A DNA stretch of 64,000 nucleotides from contig CAYUQU010000008.1 in NCBI GenBank assembly GCA_964447015.1, positions 1 to 64,000 on the forward strand. Direction: 5' to 3'. Numbering within the stretch: the first letter of the stretch is position 1; every line of letters begins with the position of its first letter. Below are positions 36,718-45,401 of the stretch, one piece after another. Made by a program: the position numbers and the translations under genes. The DNA comes from Wandonia sp964447015 (GTDB lineage: Bacteria; Bacteroidota; Bacteroidia; Flavobacteriales_D; Crocinitomicaceae). The notes under the pieces are model-generated. The model saw nothing but the letters and a program-made list of their open reading frames with translations, was not told where the DNA came from and ran no database searches.

Positions 36718-38183
36718 TAGGGCAAATATATTATCAACTTTTGACCGGGCTTTATATTCGTCCCGATATTATTCCATCTCATTATATCTTGGTCACTTAC
36801 TTTGTGCTTTTGTCCGATTGCCCAAAGCGAATCTCCAGATTTAACCGTATAAGTTATTTTCGTGCCCGACGGCTTTTCGTTTACTTCTGTCTTTGGCTTA
36901 TCCTCTGTAGTTGTAGTGTTTTGTGGAGGAGGGCTTCCTTTTGCTATAGCATCTTTTTGTGCTCTAGAAAGATTATCAAAAGAGGCAAAAAACACACTGT
37001 CCACACAGGGGACTTTAAAAAACACATCCCAATTTCTTTTCAATGTGTTACTAGCAAATCGATTAAGGCTTTTTATTTCCTCGAGTCCTGGTCCAAACCA
37101 AAATGTTAAATCTCTGAAATAGTCCCCTGGTTTAGTTCGATAAAAAACATAACAACTGTCATTCTTTTTTGGAAAAAACTCATCTCTTCTAAAATTATAG
37201 ATACTGTCTTTCATTTCCAGAAAATCATCCGCCTTTTCTTTAGGCAAGTAAATTTTATTTTTTGGGAAAACGATTTGTTTTATAAATTTCGGATTGAGCG
37301 CGAACAACTCTTTTTCATCGATCTCTAACACCGTTGAAATTTGTGAAAAATGTAAAGAGTCTTCAACTGTTATCTGACGTGTTTTTATTTTGTTCACAAA
37401 CTCAAAGCCTTCCATTTTCCACTCCTTTCGCTTACCCCACACAAAAGAAGCCGCCAACATAGCTGGATAAAAATCGCGATTTTCGCTTTTTAAGAATGGA
37501 TAAAGTTCCCAATATGTTTGTGCTAATTCGCCTGTAACCTTAGCCTTATTTACGGTGCTTGCACCTAACATAAATGCAGCTAAAGATTGTGGTTTTGCAG
37601 CAAATTTCTTTCCCAACTGCTTCAAATAAAGATCTGCCGCATGGATGTTTTTCTCCACAATCACTCGCTCGTCTACATTCTCAGTAACCAAACAGTCAAA
37701 ATATAGCGCAATCGGAGCTTTAAGATGCAATAGTCCTCTATTTTCTTTTTCGGAAGTATAAGGTAAAAACATTGATTGCGAAAAAGCTAGAGCGCTTAAT
37801 ACAGCTCTGCTTTCGTCTGAAACCTTAATTAAACGGGGTGCAAAAAAATCGTATAAACCAAACCAAATTCGAATGTGCTGATGAGGTTGAGAAGTATAAA
37901 AACTTATGTATTCCGAGATTAGTGGGTCATAACCATCATACCATTTTCCAAATTTTTCTTTTAGAAACAAATCTATTTCCGCTTGTTTGTATTCGGGAAA
38001 ACTCTTTGCTGGTGCTGGTTTTACTGATTCTTCAACCAAATCATAGACAATAAAAACTTCCTGCGCTTGAATGGACAAGCGTTTCTTTAGTTTTTGTTGG
38101 TATTCATGGTCGCCCGCACTCAGAGGAAAAACGGTAAAACCACAGATAAAGACAACAAAAAATATGGAGAGTTTTTGCTTCAT
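36717..38183 (-). CDS. Exported LysM-domain protein, first gene of the acylation operon
   Basis: 488 aa from MKQKLSIFFVVFICGF; an ATG 16 codons upstream would spoil the signal peptide. The C-terminal ~44 residues are a LysM domain (TYTVKSGDSLWAIGQKHKVS, then WNNIGTNIKPGQKLIIYLP), which binds N-acetylglucosamine polymers such as peptidoglycan. A short Thr/Pro/Lys-rich linker precedes it. The ~390-residue N-terminal part (HIRIWFGLYDFFAPRLIKVS, ALSAFSQSMFLPY-like helices) contains a second, diverged LysM-like segment (TVEDSLHFSQISTVLEIDEK) and resembles the MltD-neighbour layout, but no lytic transglycosylase Glu motif is certain. It suggests that the downstream acyltransferases act at peptidoglycan. 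Divergent from ispG. Confidence 0.75.
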   Translation of the reverse strand: MKQKLSIFFVVFICGFTVFPLSAGDHEYQQKLKKRLSIQAQEVFIVYDLVEESVKPAPAKSFPEYKQAEIDLFLKEKFGKWYDGYDPLISEYISFYTSQPHQHIRIWFGLYDFFAPRLIKVSDESRAVLSALAFSQSMFLPYTSEKENRGLLHLKAPIALYFDCLVTENVDERVIVEKNIHAADLYLKQLGKKFAAKPQSLAAFMLGASTVNKAKVTGELAQTYWELYPFLKSENRDFYPAMLAASFVWGKRKEWKMEGFEFVNKIKTRQITVEDSLHFSQISTVLEIDEKELFALNPKFIKQIVFPKNKIYLPKEKADDFLEMKDSIYNFRRDEFFPKKNDSCYVFYRTKPGDYFRDLTFWFGPGLEEIKSLNRFASNTLKRNWDVFFKVPCVDSVFFASFDNLSRAQKDAIAKGSPPPQNTTTTEDKPKTEVNEKPSGTKITYTVKSGDSLWAIGQKHKVSDQDIMRWNNIGTNIKPGQKLIIYLP

Positions 38184-38352
38184 CCGATAAAAGTAACGTG
38201 TTGAAGCGAGCAAATGGTGTGCCGAGACCATATTTTTTAACGTGTTAGTGTGGAAAGAATAATTCTTGCTCCTAATAGAACCACTTTTTCCTCTATCTCA
38301 CAATAAACGTAAGTATCTAAAAAATCCCTTATCTTTACGGGCACTCAGGGTT

Positions 38353-40281
38353 ATGAAAAAATATTGCCAAAGTATCACTTGCTATTCCCGCTTCAAAACA
38401 AATGAAGTGAGGGTTGGTGACGTTATAATTGGCGGCAATAATGCTGTTGTTCTTCAATCAATGACCACAGCAGACACAATGGATACTGAAAAGGTTGTTG
38501 AAGAATGTATCCGAATAATTGATGCTGGAGGCGAATTGGTTCGATTGACAACTCCATCTATCAAAGAGGCTGAGCACTTAGAAATCATAAAACAAGAGCT
38601 TGCAGAACGCGGATATTACACTCCTCTAGTTGCTGATGTTCATTTCACTCCTAATGCCGCAGAAATTGCAGCGCTTAAAGTAGAAAAAGTTCGAATAAAC
38701 CCCGGAAACTATGCGGAGAAGAAAATTAAATCCGGGGGTGAATATTCTGAAATAGAATATGATGAAGCTCTTGAAAAATTAACTTCTCGTTTCCTCCCTC
38801 TTCTAGAACTTTGCAAAAAGCATAAGCGAGCAATTCGTATAGGAACCAATCACGGGTCGTTGTCGGATAGAATTTTGAGTAAATACGGGGATACCCCTCA
38901 AGGAATGGTAGAGTCCGCAATGGAGTTTATCAGAATTTGTGCAGCACAAAACTTTCATGATATTGTTGTTTCTATGAAGGCAAGTAACCCTATTGTCATG
39001 GTACAAGCATATCGACTCTTGGTTGCTACAATGACTGAAGAAGGTTTTAATTATCCTTTGCATTTGGGTGTAACCGAAGCTGGAGACGGTGAAGATGGTA
39101 GAATAAAGTCTGCAATCGGTATTGGTGCATTACTTGAAGATGGACTTGGGGATACAATTCGCGTTTCGTTGACCGAACCTGCGGAGCATGAAATACCTGT
39201 AGCAAAGAAAATAATTCAACGATATGAAAAGTCGCAAACAAATACGTATTCTGATTACGACCTTTTTTATTCTCCATATGAATATAACAAGCGAAAAAGT
39301 ATAAATATCAGCAATATCGGATCCAATCATGTACCTATTGTCATACACAATTTATCTTCTAGAGACCACATAAAAGAAGCTTCTTTGTTTCCATTTGGAT
39401 ATCGTTATTTAACCAATGAAGACAAGTGGAATGTTACTGATTCTGCATGCGATTATATTTATATCGGTTCTCACGCTCTTTCGTTTGAGCTACCTGGAAC
39501 CCTAGGTTTGATTCAAGATTTTACATTCTGGAAAACAAACAGTATCAACAAAACTCAACACTTCCCTTTAATTGAAGTTCGACAAATTGACTTGTTATCC
39601 AATGACACCCCTTCAAGACTGATTTTTGTTGTTGTTAAGCACAGAGAATTGAGTTTACTTCACACAATTTCAGCGCACCCTTTATCTGATTCATTCGTGG
39701 TTGTTTTTAAGCCCGATGAGGTTTCTGCTGTATATTCAACACGCGTTTTATTTGCAGAAATGCACACATTAAATATTCATAACCCCGTAATTCTTTTCAA
39801 CAATCAACAGGCATCAGACTCTGAGGTTTTTCAAATTAATTCTGCTATAGAAACGGGAACTTTATTGTTAGATGGTTTTGGTGACGGCATCATGTTAGAG
39901 GCTGAAAATATTCCTAGCCAACAGCTGAATTCAACAGCATTTGGAATATTGCAAGCAACACGCACGCGGATTTCAAAAACAGAATACATTTCTTGTCCCT
40001 CTTGTGGGCGTACTTTATTTGACTTGCAAGAAACAACTGCTCGAATTAAGGCACAAACCCAACACCTTAAAGGAATTAAAATCGGAATTATGGGTTGTAT
40101 TGTAAACGGTCCGGGCGAAATGGCTGATGCAGATTACGGTTATGTCGGTTCGGGTGTTGGGAAAATCAATTTATATAAAGCAAAAGAAATAATTAAGCGC
40201 AATATACCGACAGAAAAAGCAGTTGACGAGTTGATTGAATTGATAAAAGCTGGTGGAGATTGGGTTGACCCTGATTTATAG
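38353..40281 (+). CDS. ispG: 4-hydroxy-3-methylbut-2-en-1-yl diphosphate synthase, large (three-domain) form
   Basis: Penultimate enzyme of the MEP isoprenoid pathway. It is 642 aa from MKKYCQSITCYSRFKTNEVR; a start 29 codons upstream is rejected. The length reflects the extra middle domain (about 270-520) found in plant and Bacteroidota enzymes. The TIM-barrel part has VQAYRLLVATMTEEGFNYPLHLGVTEAGDGEDG. The [4Fe-4S] ligands are Cys548 and Cys551 (SCPSCGRTLF) and Cys582 (MGCIVNGPGEMADADYGYVG), with the catalytic Glu589. A TATCTTTA element (38330-38337) close to the -7 consensus lies upstream. It would supply precursors for carotenoids, consistent with the desaturase at 28.2 kb. Confidence 0.95.
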   Translation: MKKYCQSITCYSRFKTNEVRVGDVIIGGNNAVVLQSMTTADTMDTEKVVEECIRIIDAGGELVRLTTPSIKEAEHLEIIKQELAERGYYTPLVADVHFTPNAAEIAALKVEKVRINPGNYAEKKIKSGGEYSEIEYDEALEKLTSRFLPLLELCKKHKRAIRIGTNHGSLSDRILSKYGDTPQGMVESAMEFIRICAAQNFHDIVVSMKASNPIVMVQAYRLLVATMTEEGFNYPLHLGVTEAGDGEDGRIKSAIGIGALLEDGLGDTIRVSLTEPAEHEIPVAKKIIQRYEKSQTNTYSDYDLFYSPYEYNKRKSINISNIGSNHVPIVIHNLSSRDHIKEASLFPFGYRYLTNEDKWNVTDSACDYIYIGSHALSFELPGTLGLIQDFTFWKTNSINKTQHFPLIEVRQIDLLSNDTPSRLIFVVVKHRELSLLHTISAHPLSDSFVVVFKPDEVSAVYSTRVLFAEMHTLNIHNPVILFNNQQASDSEVFQINSAIETGTLLLDGFGDGIMLEAENIPSQQLNSTAFGILQATRTRISKTEYISCPSCGRTLFDLQETTARIKAQTQHLKGIKIGIMGCIVNGPGEMADADYGYVGSGVGKINLYKAKEIIKRNIPTEKAVDELIELIKAGGDWVDPDL

Positions 40282-40309
40282 CCTGATATAAATAAATTAT
40301 ATTTGAAGT

Positions 40310-41152
40310 ATGAAATACATTATTCTCGGTTTTGTTGCTTTACTTAACACTCTTGATGCATATTCAATTGTAGAAGACACCGTTTATATTAACCGAGGAA
40401 GTATCGAAGTTACATCACAAACAATACACAGAATTGCCATAAACTCCGAGTCTGTTTTCAACCCAGAAAACACGGTGGTTGATGTTCCTTTAGATGAAAC
40501 ACTGAATCTTGTTGTTATAAACAACGATAATATTCTACACAGGCCCTTCATTGATGGGTACACAACACCTTTTGATTTAGCACCTGAAGACACCCTTGTA
40601 TTAAACATAACTGCTGATCAACTTGGTACGTTTTCACTTTTATCAGATGTTGCTACAGCTCAACTTTTAGGTGCATCAGCAATGATACGAATTGGAATAG
40701 ACACCCCTCGTTTTCACTGGGATTTATGGGAACAAGAAGCTGAATCGACACAAGACATCATAGATGGGGTTCAGAACAGCATTCCTTTTAACTACAGACC
40801 AAATACATTTACTATAAACGGAGCGCCTTTTTCAGATGATATGATGTCATCGGGTAACGTAACAGGAATGGTGAATCAAGAGATTTATATTTCAATTACG
40901 AATAGTGGAAACATGACTCAAAACATTCATTTTCACGGATATCACGTCGAAATTATTCAAGCTGTTAAACGCCCTGAGGTTGTTGGATGGAATAAAGATT
41001 CATTCCCTCTTTTAGTTAAAGAATCAATGACCGTCAAGCTTGTTCCTCACCAAGCAGGTGAATTCCCTGTACACAACCACAACTTAGTTACCAACCTTAC
41101 TGGTAATGGTTATCCTGGAGGGATGATGACAATGTTAATGATTATGGAATAA
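40310..41152 (+). CDS. Cupredoxin-fold protein, multicopper-oxidase-like (degenerate T1 site)
   Basis: 280 aa with a short signal peptide. It appears to hold two cupredoxin domains: residues ~25-130 without copper ligands (DETLNLVVINNDNILHRPF), and ~155-280, which resembles the last domain of multicopper oxidases with NIHFHGYHVEI (His207, His209, His212) and HQAGEFPVHNHNLV (His255, His257). The position of the T1 Cys in the usual HCH motif is Asn256, so a normal blue-copper centre is not possible; GGMM remains at the Met ligand place. The stop overlaps the start of the next gene (TAATG). The two proteins may form a copper-binding complex. Confidence 0.7.
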   Translation: MKYIILGFVALLNTLDAYSIVEDTVYINRGSIEVTSQTIHRIAINSESVFNPENTVVDVPLDETLNLVVINNDNILHRPFIDGYTTPFDLAPEDTLVLNITADQLGTFSLLSDVATAQLLGASAMIRIGIDTPRFHWDLWEQEAESTQDIIDGVQNSIPFNYRPNTFTINGAPFSDDMMSSGNVTGMVNQEIYISITNSGNMTQNIHFHGYHVEIIQAVKRPEVVGWNKDSFPLLVKESMTVKLVPHQAGEFPVHNHNLVTNLTGNGYPGGMMTMLMIME

Positions 41153-42321
41153 TGAGAAAGATCCTATTTATACTCGTCACTTTAGCCGTTAGTTCTGCGT
41201 TTTCACAGACACAGGAAGTTTGGTTACAATCAAGAATGGATGGTACATATACACTTCTTGATGATACTGAAGTAACTTTTTGGGGATATGGATACAACAA
41301 CCCAGGCCAAAATGAAACCAGAATTTTTCTACCAGCGCCAATACTTCGGTTTAATCTTGGTGACACGGTGGTCATCCATTTGCAGAACAACTCTCCTGAA
41401 GACCACACTATTCACTGGCATGGTTTAGATGTAGATCAAGAAAATGATGGTGTTGGGCACACATCTACCGATGTTCATTCTGGAGAAGAATTCACTTACA
41501 CATTTGTTTGTGACAATTCTGGCACGTACTTATACCACTGTCATGTACTTACAACACTTCATCTCGCAATGGGAATGTATGGCTTATTCATTGTAAATGG
41601 TGAAAATGAATATTATTTGTATGGGGCTGATACTAAGTTTACTAAAGAGTTTTCTTTCTTGTTTTCTGAAATGAACACCTCATGGAATTCGACCCCAACA
41701 TCTCCCGGTCCTTTTCATCTCTACGAAGCGGATTATTTACTTGTGAACGGTGTTTCTGGCGTTGAGCTAGAAGACCCAGATCACATCGTACATGGAGATA
41801 TAAACGACACGCTTGCCTTTCGCTTTGCCAACATAGGTTATGGTTCAGTAGATGTTATATTTCCTGAGGAGTTAGGTGTTACTGTTTATGCTTCTGATGG
41901 AAGACCAATTCTTGCTTTTGAAACCGATACACTGAAATTATTTCCTGGTGAACGATATGATGTAATTGCCCTTCCTACAGGCGCTTTTACAGGAATAATA
42001 ACTGCAAATTATTTTGATTTAAGAAACAACCATTTATTGGGAAGCAATACTGTTCCTGTTATAATTGACGGCGCGCTATCGATAGATGATGTGGTAAATA
42101 GTGAATCAGGAATTACTATTTACCCAAATCCATTTGACCATTCATTCGTTTTAAACCAAACTCATCAAAATGAACAAGAAATTGTGCTTTACGATTTAAG
42201 CGGAAAAGTTGTTCATCGACAAATGGTAAATTTTGGAAAAAATATCATTTCGCCAAACTTGAATCCAGGAATCTATTTTATTGAAAGTGGACAGTCAAGA
42301 AAAAAATTAATCCGAAATTGA
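41152..42321 (+). CDS. Multicopper-oxidase-type protein with T9SS sorting domain
   Basis: 389 aa. The signal peptide ends at AFSQ. Cupredoxin domain 1 carries HTIHWHGLDV (His88, His90) and YLYHCHVLTTLHLAMGMYG (His129, Cys130, His131, His137, Met142), close to the T1/T2/T3 ligand motif HCHxxxHxxxGM but with two extra residues between HCH and the second His. A second cupredoxin-like part (about 165-300) lacks obvious ligands. Residues ~315-389 are a type A T9SS sorting domain (ITIYPNPFDHSFV, IVLYDLSGKVVHRQ, LNPGIYFIESG). It is therefore a secreted or surface copper protein. It is coupled to the preceding gene by a 1-nt overlap. Confidence 0.78.
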   Translation: MRKILFILVTLAVSSAFSQTQEVWLQSRMDGTYTLLDDTEVTFWGYGYNNPGQNETRIFLPAPILRFNLGDTVVIHLQNNSPEDHTIHWHGLDVDQENDGVGHTSTDVHSGEEFTYTFVCDNSGTYLYHCHVLTTLHLAMGMYGLFIVNGENEYYLYGADTKFTKEFSFLFSEMNTSWNSTPTSPGPFHLYEADYLLVNGVSGVELEDPDHIVHGDINDTLAFRFANIGYGSVDVIFPEELGVTVYASDGRPILAFETDTLKLFPGERYDVIALPTGAFTGIITANYFDLRNNHLLGSNTVPVIIDGALSIDDVVNSESGITIYPNPFDHSFVLNQTHQNEQEIVLYDLSGKVVHRQMVNFGKNIISPNLNPGIYFIESGQSRKKLIRN

Positions 42322-42582
42322 TTTGAGTTCTTTTGACGCCTGTTGTATAAAAACAAATCTGTACTGATTTTTCCTCTTTTTGTTAAAAAAACAACCAAAT
42401 TTACTTGTGCAAAAATCAAATATTAGAAATCAAGAATACATTTCCCTTCCAGAACACATAAAACAGGCTCAGAAGACCTTAAAATACGTTTTTTGGCGCT
42501 TGTAATATTTGAATACAAGTTCAATTATCAGTCATTCTAAACGCAAAAAAACGCGTATATTATTGTTTTTCAGGGGTTTAAA

Positions 42583-43464
42583 CTATTTTTTACGCAAAAT
42601 ATATATTTGACTGGAGTACTCTCCTTCTTTTGCTTTCATATTTGACTTTAGTCCGGTCCAAAATGCACTCAAAAGATTTCCCTTCATATATTTTTCACTG
42701 AGCATAGAAACATAAAATGAGTCGTACTTCATTGGCAAGATCTTGTCAAGCGTCAAACCAAACTCCTTCGCAAGATATTCGATATCTTGCGGAACAAAAT
42801 GATAAAGGTGTCTTGGCACATCATACGCTGCCCAATGCTCACCATATTTTTTTGCGTCTGCAGATTTTCTATTGGGAACAGCAATAACTAAATATCCTCC
42901 AGATTTAATTTTATCAACCAGCTGACCAAAATCACGTTTCAAGTGATACACATGCTCCAACACATGCCACATTGTTATTACATCTATAGTTGCGTTTTCT
43001 AATTCAGAAAACTCCTCAAGTGGCTTTGTTTCTATATTAAAATTCTCTTTCGTAAAAGCTCTAGCATCAATATCAGGCTCAAAACCCAACACATCATATT
43101 CTGCATCTTTAAGACATTTCAAAAAATGTCCCGTTCCACAACCATAATCTATTACCCGTCCTTTTGGAACTAAGGATTTAATTAAACTTCTTTTTCCTTT
43201 AAGCGTACGATTACGAACTAAATTATACACACCATTTATGAATCCCTTTTTTGAAGAAGAATGAGAGACATAGGTTTCGTGCTTATAATAATCTCCAATT
43301 GAATTCTCGGCTGGAATAGGATTTGTAAACCAAAAACCACAACCCGCACATTCAGAAATTTGAAACTCTTCCTGCGTAATCATCAGGTCACGGGTCTTAA
43401 GTGCAACGTGCAATTCAACACCCTCACACATGGGACAGCTTTCGATTTTGTTTAATTGTTTCAC
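42583..43464 (-). CDS. Class I SAM-dependent methyltransferase with N-terminal zinc ribbon
   Basis: 293 aa. The N-terminus has two Cys pairs (CPMC near 10-13 and CAGC near 39-42) forming a zinc-ribbon-like module. The methyltransferase motif I is RVIDYGCGTGHFLKCLKDA, followed by GFEPD, DVITMWHVLEHVYHLKRDF (motif II/post II) and GGYLVIAVPNRKS. This is the Methyltransf_23-like layout used on glycans, lipids or small molecules; the substrate is unknown. The only in-frame start giving the full ribbon is GTG at 43464, which lies inside a parS-like site. It follows mnmG after 6 nt and is likely co-transcribed. Confidence 0.82.
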   Translation of the reverse strand: MKQLNKIESCPMCEGVELHVALKTRDLMITQEEFQISECAGCGFWFTNPIPAENSIGDYYKHETYVSHSSSKKGFINGVYNLVRNRTLKGKRSLIKSLVPKGRVIDYGCGTGHFLKCLKDAEYDVLGFEPDIDARAFTKENFNIETKPLEEFSELENATIDVITMWHVLEHVYHLKRDFGQLVDKIKSGGYLVIAVPNRKSADAKKYGEHWAAYDVPRHLYHFVPQDIEYLAKEFGLTLDKILPMKYDSFYVSMLSEKYMKGNLLSAFWTGLKSNMKAKEGEYSSQIYILRKK

Positions 43465-43472
43465 GTGAAACT
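43457..43472. other. parS-like site 1
   Basis: TGTTTCACGTGAAACT matches the conserved chromosomal parS 16-mer (TGTTNCACGTGAAACA) at 15 of 16 positions. It spans the mnmG stop (43471-43473) and the GTG start of the methyltransferase (43462-43464). ParB-type proteins bind such sites near the origin. Confidence 0.7.
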
Positions 43473-45342
43473 ACCTCCCTAAATAAATTAATAATACGCT
43501 AATATCTGCTGGTGAAACACCACTAACTCGTTTTGCTTGACCAATAGTTGTAGGTCGAATTGCCGATAACTTTTGTTTTGCCTCGCTAGACAATGATGAC
43601 AGCTTCATGTAATCCAAATCTTCAGGGATTTTCATTCCCTCTAATCTATTTGACTTCGCCGCCGTGTCTTCTTCTCGAGCTATATAACCTTCATACTTCA
43701 TTTGAATTTCTGCTTGCTCAACAATAGTTTCATCAACTAGTGACAGCTCTGCAGCTATAGCCTTTGATTTATCGGAAAGCAAAAGAATGTCATTAATTGT
43801 AATGTTTGGGCGAGTCACTAAAGCAGACAGTTTAACCTGTTGACTAATTGCTGCACTTTCCTTTTCCTCTAATAAAGGATTCACCACTTCTGGGCGAATA
43901 CCTTCCTTGACAAAACTATCGATAAGCTTTTTTGTGCCATCTTTCTTAAACTCTACTTTACGAAGTTGTTCGTCTGATATCATTCCAATAGAATGACCCA
44001 ACGGAGTTAGACGTAAATCTGCATTGTCCTGTCTCAAGAGAATTCTATATTCTGCACGAGAAGTAAACATACGATATGGCTCCTCAGTTCCTTTAGTAAT
44101 TAAGTCATCTATTAACACACCTATGTACGCTTCTGATCTTGACAAAACAAAATCACCTTGTTCATGAACTCTCCTGTGCGCATTAATTCCGGCCATCAAT
44201 CCTTGACATGCCGCTTCCTCATACCCTGTGGTCCCATTGATTTGACCAGCAAAATAAAGATTCTTCACAAGCTTCGTTTCAAGCGTGTGCTTTAATTGTG
44301 TCGGCGGAAAATAATCGTACTCAATTGCATACCCCGGTCTAAACATTTTAACATTTTCAAAACCAAGAATGGTTTTCATTGCAGCATACTGCACATCCTC
44401 TGGAAGAGAAGTAGAAAACCCATTCACATAAATCTCAACTGTATTCCAACCCTCAGGCTCTACAAAAATTTGATGTCTATCTCTCTCGGCAAAACGATTA
44501 ATCTTATCTTCAATAGATGGACAATATCTAGGCCCAGCAGACTGGATAGCTCCATTAAACATAGGACTACGGTCAAAACCTGTTCGTAATACTTCGTGCG
44601 TTGTTGTATTAGTGTATGTAATATGACAGGGCACCTGAGTGCTTAGTGGTTTTGTATCCCAATACGAAAACTTAGATGGATTTACATCTCCATCTTGAAT
44701 TTCCATTTTTGAATAGTCAAGTGAACGACCATCAACACGCGGTGGAGTTCCTGTTTTCATTCTTCCAGACTCAAACCCCAACGCAATTAATTCTTCTGTA
44801 ATTCCATAAGATGCTTTCTCGCCAGCACGACCACCACCAAATTGCTTCTCTCCTAAGTGAATCAAGCCATTCAAAAAAGTGCCGTTTGTTAGCACAACAG
44901 ACTTTGCTTTAATAGTAACACCAATAGATGTTCTTACTCCAACTATACTGTCGTTTTCAACTACAACTCCTGTAGCCATGTCTTGCCAAAAATCGACGTT
45001 TGGATTCTGTTCTAATAAATATCGCCACTCAGCGGCAAACATCATTCGATCGTTCTGAGTTCTCGGAGACCACATAGCTGGCCCTTTACTAAGATTTAGC
45101 ATTCGAAACTGGATAGCACTTTTGTCAGAAACAATTCCTGACCCACCACCCAAGGCGTCAATTTCACGAACAATTTGTCCTTTAGCTACTCCACCCATAG
45201 CTGGGTTACAGCTCATCTGAGCTATAGTATTCATATTCATTGTCACCAACAACACAGAACTCCCCATCTTAGCAGCAGCATTTGCGGCTTCACAGCCCGC
45301 ATGCCCACCACCCACAACAACTACATCATACTCTTTTAACAT
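43471..45342 (-). CDS. mnmG: tRNA uridine 5-carboxymethylaminomethyl modification enzyme, FAD subunit
   Basis: 623 aa. With MnmE it installs the cmnm5 group on wobble U34 of certain tRNAs. N-terminal FAD fold: DVVVVGGGHAGCEAANAAAK (5-24) and the MnmG signature TIAQMSCNPAMGGVAKGQIV. Also present are KTGTPPRVDGRS, IEDKINRFAERDRHQIFVEPEG and GQINGTTGYEEAACQGLMAGINAH. The C-terminal helical domain ends KRVSGVSPADISVLLIYLGR. Full length, with nothing missing. mnmG (gidA) is a classical origin-proximal gene in many bacteria, and here it is bracketed by parS-like sites. ybeY lies upstream on the same strand, 59 nt away. Confidence 0.97.
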   Translation of the reverse strand: MLKEYDVVVVGGGHAGCEAANAAAKMGSSVLLVTMNMNTIAQMSCNPAMGGVAKGQIVREIDALGGGSGIVSDKSAIQFRMLNLSKGPAMWSPRTQNDRMMFAAEWRYLLEQNPNVDFWQDMATGVVVENDSIVGVRTSIGVTIKAKSVVLTNGTFLNGLIHLGEKQFGGGRAGEKASYGITEELIALGFESGRMKTGTPPRVDGRSLDYSKMEIQDGDVNPSKFSYWDTKPLSTQVPCHITYTNTTTHEVLRTGFDRSPMFNGAIQSAGPRYCPSIEDKINRFAERDRHQIFVEPEGWNTVEIYVNGFSTSLPEDVQYAAMKTILGFENVKMFRPGYAIEYDYFPPTQLKHTLETKLVKNLYFAGQINGTTGYEEAACQGLMAGINAHRRVHEQGDFVLSRSEAYIGVLIDDLITKGTEEPYRMFTSRAEYRILLRQDNADLRLTPLGHSIGMISDEQLRKVEFKKDGTKKLIDSFVKEGIRPEVVNPLLEEKESAAISQQVKLSALVTRPNITINDILLLSDKSKAIAAELSLVDETIVEQAEIQMKYEGYIAREEDTAAKSNRLEGMKIPEDLDYMKLSSLSSEAKQKLSAIRPTTIGQAKRVSGVSPADISVLLIYLGR

Positions 45343-45348
45343 AACTCA

Positions 45349-45364
45349 TGTTTCACGTGGAACA
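45349..45364 (-). other. parS-like site 2 (perfect consensus match)
   Basis: On the minus strand this reads TGTTCCACGTGAAACA, an exact match to TGTTNCACGTGAAACA. It lies 6 nt upstream of the mnmG ATG. Confidence 0.75.
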
Positions 45365-45385
45365 AAATTACAACATTTTAAAGAC

Positions 45386-45401
45386 AGTTTCACGTGAAAC
45401 A
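45386..45401. other. parS-like site 3
   Basis: AGTTTCACGTGAAACA matches the parS consensus at 15 of 16 positions (first base differs). It lies directly after the ybeY stop, 21 nt from site 2 in the ybeY-mnmG gap. Confidence 0.7.

Noticed and set aside
40310..42321. A single multicopper oxidase gene broken by a frameshift
   Set aside because: The second gene has its own ATG and signal peptide (MRKILFILVTLAVSSAFSQ), so these are two separately exported proteins.
42499..42519. Inverted repeat CTTGTA-N9-TACAAG as a bidirectional terminator between the copper-protein and methyltransferase genes
   Set aside because: Only six base pairs in a very AT-rich gap and no T run after the stem.
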